From Charina bottae (lineage: Eukaryota > Chordata > Lepidosauria > Squamata > Charinaidae), in contig JALMGJ010000012.1 in NCBI GenBank assembly GCA_023362775.1, forward strand, positions 21,472,001 through 21,536,000: a DNA stretch of 64,000 nt, in the 5' to 3' direction. This document shows, piece by piece, positions 21,276-32,288 of the stretch. The notes under the pieces were generated by a model. It was not told the origin of the DNA and ran no database searches. It saw only the letters and a list, made by a program, of their open reading frames with translations. Numbering within the stretch: position 1 is the stretch's first letter; every line of letters begins with the position of its first letter. The translations under genes were made by a program, and so were the position numbers.

Positions 21276-22095
21276 AAAATCTTGCAGTGTTGACTTTTGC
21301 TGGCTTTTGCCAAATGACACCAGTGGCTAGGCATGCAAGTTTGCACATTATCAAGTTTACTTTTAAAAGTTCCAGCTTGTGCATTCAGGTCACATCACAA
21401 CTCTTTGTCAAATGTGACCTACATCCCACCACACTAAAAATTTTATCCACTGAACAAGAAAAGTCCATCAGAGATAAAGGCTACATAATGGATCCAAAAA
21501 AAGAAGCAGAAAACCCTCAGAGAGGCCATTTTAAATTACAAAAAGATTTCCCCCTGCAATTGCAAACTCGTAGGATTCTTCCCTCCCACCTTTTTTTAAA
21601 AAAAATTCTAAAATGCTTTTAGCCAGCTGGGAATGGCTGCAATATGGTTTCTTGAACTCAAGGAGCTAGATCATCGGAAAACCACCATTCCGTGGATGGA
21701 TTCAGAGAATGGCGCATTCCTTCCACTGCAGTATACCACAGTTTCTGATAACAACACTTAAATGGAAAAGCGTGCAGAACATCCGGTCCTACCATTAGTC
21801 TGGCTAACGGAATACAATGGAACAATCGTGTGTGTTCCCTGAGGACCTCATGAGTATGGTCTTGCTATCGGTACTGGAGATTCAACGACAAGCCCAGTTT
21901 GGCTTCTTCGTGGTGCCCTCTTGTCCTTCATCTGCCTAGAAGTTATTGAAAGTGCATGGGATGGTGATGCTTTCTTAAATGGCAATTTGTTCCATGCAAG
22001 ACGTGAAATATCTCCGTGGTACCAGTGGGGATGAAATCAATACAGCTGTGTTATTTGAATTAACTTGCACTGATTAAAAGGATCAGAAGGGCGAG
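21276..22095. other. No recognised feature
   Basis: Non-repetitive DNA with no convincing gene. Confidence 0.35.
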
Positions 22096-22172
22096 GTTTA
22101 TTTATGATTTATTTATTCATTTATTCATCATATTTATAGAGCCGCCCATCTGGTGACTCTGGGCGGCAAACA
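22096..22172 (-). mobile_element. LINE 3' tail
   Basis: Minus strand: GCCGCCCAGAGTCACCAGAT, GGGCGGCTCTATAAATATG, then (AATA)n-like sequence. Confidence 0.55.
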
Positions 22173-22931
22173 ATAAAAATGTTGCTTTGTACACGCCCCA
22201 GAATTACGCTTGGGTTATTTTGTACTTTGGGGGCATTAGGTTTTGATTCCCCAGATTTCAAGCTCAACAGCCCTAGCGTTTGTGGTGGAAGGTCTGCAGG
22301 CATAATGAGGTGTGGACCTATAACAACTGGGACCTTAATTCCTTCCCCAGGACCATGAGTATCAGTCACCCCTATTCTCAGGTGACAAACATGGACTATC
22401 CCTCTGCCTTCACGTCTTAGTACTCACATCCATTGGGTCACATGGATGCTCTTCAAGTATCGCCATAATGTTGGTGAGGCATCAACTCTCACAAGACTTT
22501 AGGCAAGAATTGTGTTCCTGCAATGCCTTTAAACACACCAGTTGCAAAACTAGCAGTCCACTTATACATTTTTTCTAAGCTTTGTGAGTTTTAAACATGC
22601 TTATTTTTCATGAATACTAGGTCTCCCCAGTCTGGCTTGCAGAAATTGAGAAAAACTCTTGATGTCAGCAAAGAGCTAGCATTTTCTTTAACTTTTTATT
22701 GCCATCAGCTGATCACCTGCATTTTTGCAGCTCAGATCTAGTAGCTGTAGTGGGGGGGGATGGCTTTTTCATGTGTGGTTGGTTGAGTGCATCAACAGTT
22801 GTCTTGGCTGGTTGGAAGACAATCTTACTCGGCTACAAGTGATCGCCAATGACAATGAATGGTAGTTAGCTACAGTATGCAGAAGCACAAGCCTTCAAGT
22901 TTCCTAGAATAAATGGCCAGTGGCTCTCAAG
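22173..22931. other. No recognised feature
   Basis: Non-coding by inspection. A G-run lies at 22751-22758. Confidence 0.35.
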
Positions 22932-22939
22932 ATTTAGGG

Positions 22940-23244
22940 CAGCCTTTCTCAACCTTTTGACCCTGGAGAAACCATTGAAATATTTTTCAGGCCTCGGGGA
23001 GCCCCTGCACATTCAGGCTCAAATATAAGCCAGAAGTTACAAAATTATTGTATTTGTTTCATGTGCAAGCTTGTATATATGCATTAACATTGTTCTTAAA
23101 CTAAAAATAAAGAATGAAACCTCTTTAATGTGAAGTTGCCTGAATTGGAAATATTTTTTAAAATAAATTGTGATCTCCCAGGGAACCCCTACTGACCTTT
23201 GATGGAACCCTAGGGTTCCACGGAACCCTGGTTGAGAAACCCTG
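22940..23244. mobile_element. hAT-type non-autonomous element (family B)
   Basis: Imperfect terminal inverted repeats CAGCCTTTCTCAACC / GGTTGAGAAACCCTG. Perfect 8-bp duplication ATTTAGGG at 22932-22939 and 23245-23252, centre TA. The interior is AT-rich and non-coding, with CTCGGGGAGCCCC near the left and AGGGTTCCACGGAACCCTGG near the right. Confidence 0.9.
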
Positions 23245-23409
23245 ATTTAGGGTGATCATTCATCAAGTGCCTTTTGCCAAGAAAACCTTATGGAAGTGTT
23301 CGTGTGTACATTGAACTGTACTCAAGGGCGATTTTACTTCTCTTCCTCTCTTAAGCCCTGGATTTGACAGTTTCCTTTGCCAGTATCTGTACTCAGGCTG
23401 CTACCTGGA

Positions 23410-23480
23410 CCAGATTAATTTAATCTCCCTTTGGGGGAGATGGGTGGCGATATAAATATAAATAATAAATAAATAAATCA
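23410..23480 (+). mobile_element. LINE 3' tail
   Basis: CTCCCTTTGGGGGAGATGGG, GGCGATATAAAT, then (AATA)n. Confidence 0.6.
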
Positions 23481-24179
23481 GCAATTATTGTATACCCCAA
23501 TAGCCTTATGCAACAAGAAGCATATGGTTCTTATAAAGGATGCTTCTCATACACTTTCTCAGAAGTGCAAGACAAAATTTGCCAACCAGAGCGAGTATGG
23601 AATTCTGACTTGCTTGACAGCTCCCACCTTTAAAGATGTTTAGTTTTCTGTACGTTCCCAAACCTTTCATCAATTGCCCCTGCCTATAACCTCCTCGACC
23701 GCCAAGCAGAAAGAAAATGACATCAGGGTTGCTGAAAGTACAGCAATCACAGAAAATGGCTTCAGACTTCTGTTTTCGTGACTCCTATAACAATGTGCTC
23801 TGGCTACATCCTCCTTATGTGGAACCACGACGCTTGTTTTCCAGCGTTTCATATATGTTGTCTAATTTAATTGCCCGTGTGGACATGAAAGCAAGATATA
23901 AAATTAATGTTGTGGGAAAGGGTGCAGAATTCTAAGGCTTTTGCCCCCTTATATTGGGATACCCATTAACACTAATTTAATTCTGCTTTCTGCTGGTATC
24001 TTGGAGATAACAAGCAATGTACCAATCAAAGAGAAGAAGCAATGTTGCAGTAGGGGAGGGAGAAGGAAAGCAAGGTGGGGTGGTGGATGGGGAGAAAGGA
24101 GGTACTCAATCCCTATGACAAAGAAATGAAATGGGTAACTCTGACTCCATCCCCACATCCTGTTCCATCTGACCTGGTA
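23481..24179. other. No recognised feature
   Basis: Mostly AT-rich DNA. A purine-rich run lies at 24045-24105. No coding evidence. Confidence 0.35.
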
Positions 24180-24181
24180 AA

Positions 24182-25432
24182 AATTTATTTATTTATTTAT
24201 TTATTTGTTTGTTTATTTATTTATTTTCCCATTTTTATAAATAACTCAAGGCGGCGAACATACCTAATACTCCTTCTTCCTCCTATTTTCCCCACAACAA
24301 CAACCCTGTGAGGTGAGTTGGGCTGAGAGAAAGGGACTGGCCCAAGGTCACCCAGCCGGCTTTCATGCCTAAGGCGGGACTAGAACTCTCAGTCTCCTGG
24401 TTTGCCATTGGCTCCTTCCTAGGGCTGAGAGAGAGTGACTGGGCCAAGGTCACCCAGCCGGCTTTCATGCCTAAGGCGGGACTAGAACTCTCAGTCTCCT
24501 GGTTTGCCATTGGCTCCTTCCTAGGGCTGAGAGACAGGGACTGGCCCAAGGTCACCCAGCCGGCTTTCATGCCTAAGGCAGGACTAGAACTCTCAGTCTC
24601 CTGGTTTGCCATTGGCTCCTTCCTAGGCCTGAGAGAGAGGGACTGGCCCAAGGTCACCCAGCCGGCTTTCCTGCCTAAGGTGGGACTAGAATTCACAGAC
24701 TCTTGGTTTGCCATTGGCTCCTTCCTAGGGCTGAGAGACAGGGACTGGCCCAAGGTCACCCAGCCGGCTTTCATGCCTAAGGCGGGACTAGAACTCTCAG
24801 TCTCCTGGTTTGCCATTGGCTCCTTCCAAGGGCTGAGAGAGAGGGACTGGCCCAAGGTCACCCAGCTGGCTTTCATGCCTAAGGCAGGACTAGAACTCTC
24901 AGTCTCCTGGTTTGCCATTGGCTCCTTCCTAGGGCTGAGAGAGAGTGACTGGCCCAAGGTCACCCAGCCGGCTTTCCTGCCTAAGGTGGGACTAGAATTC
25001 ACAGACTCCTGGTTTGCCATTGGCTCCTTCCTAGGGCTGAGAGAGAGTGACTGGGCCAAGGTCACCCAGCTGGCTTTCATGCCTAAGGCAGGACTAGAAC
25101 TCTCAGTCTCCTGGTTTGCCATTGGCTCCTTCCTAGGGCTGAGAGACAGGGACTGGCCCATGGTCACCCAGCCGGCTTTCATGCCTAAGGCGGGACTAGA
25201 ACTCTCAGTCTCCTGGTTTGCCATTGGCTCCTTCCTAGGGCTGAGAGACAGGGACTGGCCCAAGGTCACCCAGCCGGCTTTCCTGCCTAAGGCGGGACTA
25301 GAATTCACAGACTCCTGGTTTGCCATTGGCTCCTTCCTAGGGCTGAAAGACAGGGACTGACCCAAGGTCACCCAGCCGGCTTTCCTGCCTAAGGTGGGAC
25401 TAGAATTCACCGACTCCTGGTTTCTAGCAAAT
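24182..25432 (-). repeat. SINE-core-derived 102-bp tandem array
   Basis: Eleven units of exactly 102 bp (about 24321-25432), each with GACTGGCCCAAGGTCACCC, a B-box-like CTAGAACTC/CTAGAATTC segment and CCATTGGCTCCTTCCTAGG. The unit matches the core of the minus-strand SINE at 13425-14203. The left flank (AACTCAAGGCGGCGAACATA with (ATTT)n at 24182) is the SINE/LINE 3' end, and the right flank ends TGGTTTCTAGC as the SINE would. Two unit types, A (CTCTCAGTCTCC) and B (TTCACAGACTCC), run A A A B A A B A A B B. Since 102 is divisible by 3, both strands have long spurious frames. Confidence 0.9.
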
Positions 25433-25815
25433 CTTGATGAAAAGCTGAAATGACACCAATATGTTGTTGTGGGTTGTATATCTGTGCATCTGCCCCTTCT
25501 CCAACCTTCTTTGGCTATTGAAAGCAAAAGTTATAGTAGAACTAAATGAACAGATGGAACTCCATTCACTCTAGCTTTGGACAACAAACTCCCATTGACA
25601 CAAAACAGCAGGCTTTGGAAGGGACTAGAAGGCCACTGTTCAACTCTCAATCCCCAAGGACTAGGAATGGCCATTCTCTAGCTTTCTATCGGGACAGTGC
25701 AGTACAGTAACTAGAATGCTGCCTATAGATAAGGAAAACTCACAGGTAGGTCTGTCTTGGAGACAGAGCTACAGTGGAATTTTTCTCCTTTCATACTTAG
25801 TCATTTGTATAATTT
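25433..25815. other. No recognised feature
   Basis: Non-coding flank between the array and the L1-like fragment. Confidence 0.35.
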
Positions 25816-25820
25816 CCACA

Positions 25821-26180
25821 CTAAGGACAAAAGCAAATACTATCCTCATCTTCAGAGATTCTTGTTCTCAAAACATAAGTAAACAGACCATTTTTTCCCT
25901 GCAAATCGAGTTGTAACTCTTTCATAACCAACATGTATTCATCAGCTGGCAGTTCACGGTCTGGATTCTCAGAATCAGGAAGAATAACTCCCCCTTGATA
26001 AATCTCTTCTTCTCCCTTCTCTTCTTTTCCCTTCATAAAATTCTCAGCCAGTTGATACATTTCAGAAATAATATCCTGAACCTCTTGCAAGAGAACTTGA
26101 GCAGTTTTATGGCAAATTTCTTCAAAGTCAGCACGGAGCTCAGAGAATGCTTTCTTAAAGTCTTTCTTAAGGTCATCCAT
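25821..26180 (-). pseudogene. L1-like ORF1 fragment
   Basis: A 119-codon minus-strand frame. Residues 1-55 are charged and likely coiled-coil (DDLKKDFKKAFSELRADFEE). An acidic linker with EEKGEEE follows, and the end LQGKNGLFTYVLRTRISEDE resembles the N-L-R-I-R-G-I-P-E region where the RNA-binding domain of L1 ORF1 proteins begins. The RNA-binding and C-terminal domains are absent. ORF1p is the nucleic-acid chaperone of L1 particles. No ORF2 is nearby. A host coiled-coil exon is possible but less likely. Confidence 0.45.
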
Positions 26181-26416
26181 AATTCAAACAACAAAATCTA
26201 ACATCCTATATGCAAACCAGTAAATACAACGTCCAAAGAAAGTGAACAGAAAACTAAAAACTCAGACCATCAAATTAAATGTGTAGGAGAATGTTAAATC
26301 CTTCAAATTAGATGCAAAAATAATAACAGATGATTATTTCTCAGTCCTCCTTAAATTTTGAATGGGAAGTAAGCTACCAGTTAAGAAAAAAAATAAAGCT
26401 CCTCCAGAAACAGCGA

Positions 26417-26850
26417 CCCAGTAGTAATGTATGGCTGTGAGAGTTGGACCATAAGGAAGGCTGAGCGCCGAAGAATTGATGCTTTCAAACTGTGGTGCTG
26501 GAGAAGACTCTTGAGAGTCCCTTGGACTGCAAGGAGGTCAAATCAGTCAATCCTAAAGGAAATCAACCCTGACTGCTCATTGGAAGGACAGATACTGAAG
26601 CTGAAGCTCAAATACTTTGGCCATCCAATGCGAAGAGAGGACTCACTGGAAAAGACCCTGATGCTGGGAAAGACTGAAGGCAAAAGGAGAAGGGAACGGC
26701 AGAGGATGAGATGGTTAGATAGCATCACCGATGTAATGAACATGAATTTGAGTAAACTCCTGGAGACAGTGGAGGACAGGAAGGCCTGGCGTGCTATGGT
26801 CCATGAGGTCACGAAGAGTCGGACATGACTAAACGACTGAACAACAACAA
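26417..26850 (+). mobile_element. BovB LINE, 3' fragment (subfamily 1)
   Basis: About 130 codons of the BovB C-terminus (YGCESWTIRKAERRRIDAFK, LKYFGHPMRREDSLEKTLML, RMRWLDSI), ending GAGTCGGACATGACTAAACG and (AAC)n. The 12-bp duplication CAGAAACAGCGA at 26405-26416 and 26851-26862 shows it is a complete, strongly 5'-truncated insertion. It is a different subfamily from the copies at 28.2 and 52.4 kb (SITDVMNMNLSKLLE against ILEVTDSTMGELG). Confidence 0.95.
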
Positions 26851-26862
26851 CAGAAACAGCGA

Positions 26863-27867
26863 AAAGCACCAAGAGATTTGTATCTTCTTCTTGTTAACAG
26901 CCTCTCTTGGGGTAAGAAAAACTTAAAAATATACAAATTGGGTGATTTAGAAATGAGAAAGGCTCGACCTAGTGTCCCAATAGGGCTGCAGCGTGGTTTG
27001 GAAATGGTGGTATCCCCGACTCCCATCTCCTCTTACCAGATTAGCGCCAACGCCGTTGACATTCCTCAGACTGCAAGGTGACATTCCGAAGTACAAATGG
27101 GGTAATTCCTAGTGTTTTCTGTCCATGAAAACACTCTAGGGCAACAGGAAAACCTGCCTGTGCGCCCCCCCCCCCCAAATCCACCCTAGCAGGTCTGCCC
27201 GCTGAATCGTGAGCAATGTGTTCAGTCGGCCATATTCTCTCCAGAAGTCCAGTATCTCTAAACACCATCAGAAGATCTCATTACAGGTGTATCAAACAGA
27301 CCCTTAGTTTGTCATTGCAAACATTTTGGAAAAAAAGAGATTCAAAAGCTTCAAAGAGACCTTTCTTTAATGATCTCATTATTAAAGGAGAACTGGACAG
27401 TTACTTGTTCAATTCGCAAGATTCAGAACCATAACCCCTAATTCTTGGCATTAAAACTCAGTTGAAAATGTCTAGGAGAATTTTGTTTTCTTGAGTATAT
27501 TCTGCAGTCTTGACTGCAGGCTTGACGGGCAAATCGAAACCCAAGCGTGAGGATACAATCATGTACATACTGCAAGTTACATACTTGCATCGCACATCCA
27601 GACACGTGTGGGATTTGCATGATTATATCACTGAGTGTGTGTCAACATTTGGGGGCCAACAGTTTGCTGCAGATGCCATCCAGCCAAGTGAAACAATGGG
27701 CTACTCTATTGTTTAGAAGTGAGGTTTGCTTTACTGGGTATTTTCGCTTTTCTCAAGCTGGTGACAAAGAAAAGTGCCTTTCTGCACAGAGCTAGCTTTC
27801 ATTGATGAAGAAGTGGGATAGAAATGTTATAAATGAGCTCAACGCAGGATAAATAGCGATTTTCTGT
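26863..27867. other. No recognised feature
   Basis: Contains a C run at 27164-27175. Short frames without motifs. Confidence 0.35.
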
Positions 27868-27975
27868 ACATGAGTGATCCCAAGACCCTAACTGATGCTA
27901 GTATCTTAACTCATGGGGCCACCTTCCCCTCTGCATCTCCATGATGACCTGTTCCCTTTTACATTTCCCTTTTGC
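27868..27975 (+). repeat. Unclassified repeat, copy 1
   Basis: GAGTGATCC.AAGACCCTAAC..ATGCTAGTATC and CCACCTTCCCCTCTGCATCT recur at 30338-30440 in the same orientation with about 90% identity by eye. Probably a LINE end, since AT-rich tails follow both. Confidence 0.55.
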
Positions 27976-28223
27976 ATTTTTTCAATGTCTGTAACAGTAT
28001 TCTGTTTCACACTAAACATGGTTTTTTAAACATTAATGTTGCGAGTTGTCTAGAACAATAGATGGGATAATGGTTTTTTAAAAAGAAATAATAGACCTTA
28101 TGGGTGTGGCCAAGAAAATTGCTTCAGCAATTGGGGGTTCCAGAACCCAAAATGGGTGCCTTCACTGTCAACAGTGGGTGGGCTGCAGAATGTTTTTTCT
28201 GCCATATGTACAGATATTACTCC

Positions 28224-28870
28224 TGCAACCAGCTTGGTTGATAACTGGCAAATAGAGGGAGAAAATGTGGAGGCAGTGACAGACTTTGTATTTCTAGGCG
28301 CAAAGATTACTGCAGACGCTGACTGCAGCCAGGAAATCAGAAGACGTCTACTTCTTGGGAGGAGAGCAATGGCAAATCTTGATAAAATAGTTAAGAACAG
28401 AGACATCACACTGACAACAAAGGTCTGCATAGTTAAAGCAATGGTATTCCCTGTAGTAACCTATGGCTGTGAGAGCTGGACCATAAGGAAGGCTGAGCGA
28501 AGGAAGATAGATGCTTTTGATCTGTGGTGTTGGAGGAAAATTCTGAGAGTGCCTTGGACTGCAAGAAGATCAAACCAGTCCATACTCCAGGAAATCAAGC
28601 CAGACTGCTCACTTGAGGGAATGATATTAAAGGCAAAACTGAAGTACTTTGGCCACATAAAGAGAAGACAGGATATCCTGGAGAAGAAGCTGATGCTAGG
28701 GGAAGGGAAAAGGAAGAGGGGCCGACCAAGGGCAAGATGGATGGATGATATTCTGGAGGTGACGGACTCAACCATGGGGGAGCTGGGGATGGTGATGGCC
28801 GACAGGAAGCTCTGGCGTGGGCTGGTCCATGAAGTCATGAAGAGTCGGAAGCAACTGAACGAATAAACAA
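28224..28870 (+). mobile_element. BovB LINE, 3' fragment (subfamily 2)
   Basis: About 215 codons open in frame from the end of the reverse-transcriptase thumb region (SLVDNWQIEGENVEAVTDFV, FLGAKITADADCSQEIRRRL) to the C-terminus (WMDDILEVTDSTMGELGMV), then GAAGCAACTGAACGAATAAA. The reverse-transcriptase catalytic motifs lie upstream of the truncation. Inert. Confidence 0.95.
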
Positions 28871-28871
28871 C

Positions 28872-28906
<35 letters not shown>

Positions 28907-28912
28907 TTACGT
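28871..28912 (+). repeat. (TTAT)n microsatellite
   Basis: Tetranucleotide run directly after the BovB tail. Confidence 0.85.
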
Positions 28913-29829
28913 TCCCTCAAAGTGGGAACACTCACAGCCACATAACACATGGAGAGGATTCACAAATTGTGCCATAATGTGGCTGTTTAGCTCTGGTGTA
29001 GCAGGTTGTATGAACCCAGTAATTTGTGATTTGTTCAACAAGATGCGGATAAATAAACAGTGGCATTAGCAGGATACATGAATAAAATAGATGGCTCTCC
29101 ATTTTCAGCTGTTCCATAGAAAGCACCTGAACAGGGGTGTCTGAAGGAAGGGGATCAGAAAAGTCAAAGTGGTGTCCATGACTATGCCATCAAAGCCTTA
29201 GAGATGCATGTAAAAAAGGGCAGGGCTTTGATCACATGGTTGTGGCCAAAAACTTGACTTTTGACACCCCTGCAGACATGCCCGTAACCGAATACTTTCG
29301 GGGGAAGGAGAATGAATAGTATACCTGTGATGTACCTGTATCAGCATGGACAGGAGGGGTATTCACATTTACCAGATCTATGTCTGTAAAAGTATATGGT
29401 TCACAATTAAGATTTTCTGAATAACTCACGTTGCGTCAGTTCAAAAACGTCTACCTCAGCGCTCTTACCTCCTGCAACAGCAAGCCAGACACTGCAAGAA
29501 ACCTTATAAAAATTATATAGGATATTCTTTAAATAGATTATCCAAACTCACGTTGGGGACTCAGGTACATGGGCATGTGTGTTTGTGTGTGCATCCTGTA
29601 GATGGATTCATTTTATGAATGGGATGTTTGAAAAATCTCACCCATCATGACGTTTAGTAGAAAAACCTGGCTGTTAATGGCAACAAAACCAAAAGAGTAG
29701 AATACCCGGTAAGAAATATCATGTCTAGCTACAATATTTATTGCCAGCTAAATAATTCAGGCTTGAAAAGCCAGTTGAAGCACAAAGGAGTAATTCCAGA
29801 ATATGCTCAGGCCTGAACTTTAGTGTGTC
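28913..29829. other. No recognised feature
   Basis: Non-repetitive by eye. No frame with a recognisable domain. Confidence 0.35.
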
Positions 29830-30110
29830 CTTTTTATTTATTTATTTGTTTATTTATTTGTTGTATTTCTTTACTGCCCATCTCATGACAACAACTCTGG
29901 GTGGTTTTGTTGTTGTTGTTTATTCGTTCAGTCGCTTCGGACTCTCCGTGACTTCATGGACCAGCCCACGCCAGAGCTTCCTGTCGGCCGTCACCATCCC
30001 CAGCTCCCCCATGGTCGAGGGTGGTTTACAACATTTAAAATAGAGAAATAACACATTATTAAAATAAAACAATATACATATACATATAAACATATAAGTG
30101 CAAAAGAGAT
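29830..30110 (-). mobile_element. LINE 3' tail interrupted by BovB
   Basis: Minus strand: (AATA)n at the left end, GGCAGTAAAGAAATACAAC and CCACCCAGAGTTGTTGTCAT, continuing right of the insert as AAATGTTGTAAACCACCC. The two pieces join across the insert at 29908-30018. Confidence 0.6.
29908..30018 (-). mobile_element. Very short BovB insertion
   Basis: The last ~105 bases of BovB on the minus strand (CTCGACCATGGGGGAGCTGG ... CGAATAAACAACAAC). Flanked by the 9-bp duplication GGGTGGTTT at 29899-29907 and 30019-30027. Confidence 0.9.
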
Positions 30111-30337
30111 AAAATATAAAATTTAAGATGGGAAGTAAGAATGTTATTATTGGCCCCCTCATGTTGCCAACCACCCCCAAGATTGGCTATGGTTTATATT
30201 CCATGCTAACTCTGTCCGTTCTTTATTTTTGCCTTGATGTTTTGTCTGTTTAATACAAAAAGAAATAAGGAAGGGGAGAGGGACAAATTAAAGCTTGTGA
30301 ATTTTTCCCTGCTTATTTTATGATCCAATCTTTGAGA

Positions 30338-30440
30338 GTGAGTGATCCAAAGACCCTAACAGATGCTAGTATCATAACTCACGGGACCACCTTCCCCTCT
30401 GCATCTCCATGATCATCTGTTCCCTTTTACCTTTCTCAAT
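30338..30440 (+). repeat. Unclassified repeat, copy 2
   Basis: Second copy of the 27868 repeat (CCACCTTCCCCTCTGCATCT). Confidence 0.55.
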
Positions 30441-30706
30441 GCTGTTTCTCAAATCTGTTCCCCTTCTCTTTCCTACTTGATCGCTCATTTGAATAGTTGA
30501 ATTACACATTTCTGATGCAATTCCATTTTAATTAATATTGTAGACCACTTTGGGAACACTGTCAAAAAGTAGATGGCCAATCTAAAAATAAAACAAAGAA
30601 AAGATGTTTATGCTTTTAACTTCTCACCAGTGTCCTGTGTTTCCACTGTACAACTCGGAAGGTGGCATGCAGTTCAAAATATAACTCTGTCAAGGTAAAT
30701 TTTAAA

Positions 30707-30974
30707 TGGCTGTTGTGGGTCTTCCGGGCTGTGTGGCCGTGTTCTGGAAGTTGTGGTTCCTAACGTTTCGCCAGCATCTGTGGCCAGCATCTTCAGAGGG
30801 CAGGAGCACAGATAGAAGCATACAGAGATTTTGCTTCTATCTGTGCTCCTGCCCTCTGAAGATGCTGGCCACAGATGCTGGCGAAACGTTAGGAACCACA
30901 ACTTCCAGAACACGGCCACACAGCCCGGAAGACCCACAACAGCCATTGAACTCCGGCCGTGAAAGCCTTCGACA
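30707..30974 (+). mobile_element. PLE-type palindromic insertion
   Basis: Arms 30705-30820 and 30832-30947 are perfect inverted repeats of 116 bases around an 11-base loop. The whole is flanked by a 12-bp duplication GTAAATTTTAAA (30695-30706 and 30975-30986); the first two arm bases fall in the left duplication. Only the right, forward copy has the final ~27 bases (CTCCGGCCGTGAAAGCCTTC). Both arms contain CTGAAGATGC..GCGAAACGTTAGG. A related single copy lies at 63241-63447. Read in the forward frame on either strand it gives the same short peptide, an artefact of symmetry. Confidence 0.85.
30851..30897 (+). ncRNA. Hammerhead-like core in the palindrome
   Basis: CTGAAGA (30856-30862), an imperfect helix GCTGGC..GCTGGC with two G-U pairs (30864-30882), and GAAACGTT (30883-30890). 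CCT before the core can pair with AGG after the predicted cleavage site. One unpaired T precedes helix II. The inverted copy lies in the left arm (about 30755-30801). Confidence 0.4.
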
Positions 30975-30986
30975 GTAAATTTTAAA

Positions 30987-31962
30987 ACTTGATTTGAAGG
31001 GGGGGGGGGGGGAGAGAGAGAAGAGAGTAAGATAATTAGCAGCTTTTTGTTGATGATAGTAAGAAGATAAGTAGATAGGTAGGCAGAGATAGATAGAGCT
31101 ATTCATTAATTATACTGATGTTTGTTTATCAATGTTTAAAAACAGTTGTGTTCCCAAGTTTAATTTCACTGTAATAACCTGAATTTGCTCTTCCAAATAT
31201 TTGAAGGGAGGCCAGGGACAAGAAGAGAACTGATCTGCCGAAGTGGAAGGAGGTTGTTTGTCACATGGTCCCTGACAATGCATTGTTCTCTCAAAGGGTT
31301 CCTTTTGATAGAAACTACTCCAGGGACTGCTGCAGAATAGCAGAAGCAAAGGTTGTGCCCTTCGCATTCAAGTTTGCTTAATGAACTGGAACATCCTGAA
31401 GAGACCAGGAGAATGAGGTCCATATCGGTGGCTTCAGCCAACTTTCTTTCTTATTATCCTTTTCTTTTCCATTTCAGCTGACATTTCAACAGCCAGATAG
31501 GGAAGTGAGCTGAGCAGGTTGCCCTGTGAATGCCTGCTTGAAAATACTTGAACCGAGAATACACGACAAGTATTTACGAGAAGGGACCATTATCAAGCAG
31601 CTCCACATGCTTTGTGTTTCAACTCTGAAGCTGCCTGGTGTCCAGGTCACGTGATCTTGGGCCTAAATAGCCACAATACAATAGTTGTTTGGGAATCACC
31701 AGTTCCGAGCGCAGGTCTCCCTATCTGCAATCATGTTTGTCATGTGGGGCTGCTCCAAAATGTCATGGAATAAAACTTTTAGTCTTACGCCTCCACTCTG
31801 TTGCTGCTACCAGACAAATGGTTGGTCATGGGAAAGGACTGGGAAGCCATTTGCTGTAGAAGTTCTGGTGGTTGCCATTAGTTCGAAGATCATGGGAACT
31901 GACCCTGGTTCTACTGATATCCATATTCATGGCCAGTTGAGTTAAACAATATCCAGATGACC
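30987..31962. other. No gene; G run and GATA-like stretch
   Basis: A G run at 31000-31013 grades into GAGA repeats. 31068-31100 has imperfect TAGA/GATA units. The rest has no recognised feature. Confidence 0.4.
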
Positions 31963-31970
31963 TGCTAGAA

Positions 31971-32280
31971 CAGAGCTTTCCAAACTTTTCATGATGGTGA
32001 CACACTTTTTAGACATGCATCATTTCACGACACACTCTTACAGCAGGGCACAAGGCAGGCACTAGGACCTGCGTGGAATCACAGCAGGTTTGGAGGCAGC
32101 AAGGCACAAGGCAGGCACTAGGACCTGCGCGGAATCCTGGCAGGGCAGGTTTGGAGGCAGCAAGGCACAAGGCAGGCACTAGAACCTGTGTGGAAGCCAG
32201 GAGGCAGCAGCAGCCGCGACACACCCAGACACTGCAGCCGACACACTAATGTGTCCCGACACACAGTTTGGAAAGCTCTG
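31971..32280 (-). mobile_element. hAT family A, three repeats
   Basis: Family A in reverse orientation with a perfect 8-bp duplication TGCTAGAA (31963-31970 and 32281-32288). Three copies of the GGTCCTAGTGCC-type unit on the minus strand. Confidence 0.9.
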
Positions 32281-32288
32281 TGCTAGAA

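Noticed and set aside
21104..21622. 172-codon frame
   Set aside because: Crosses the CCTT tract and has no recognisable domain.
24283..25527. Long open frames (331 codons plus, 414 codons minus) with 34-residue repeats
   Set aside because: The unit is 102 bp, a multiple of 3, so any frame without a stop in one unit stays open throughout. The DNA is SINE-derived.
30674..30978. Two 90-codon frames on opposite strands with the same peptide
   Set aside because: A direct result of the perfect palindrome; both are non-coding.
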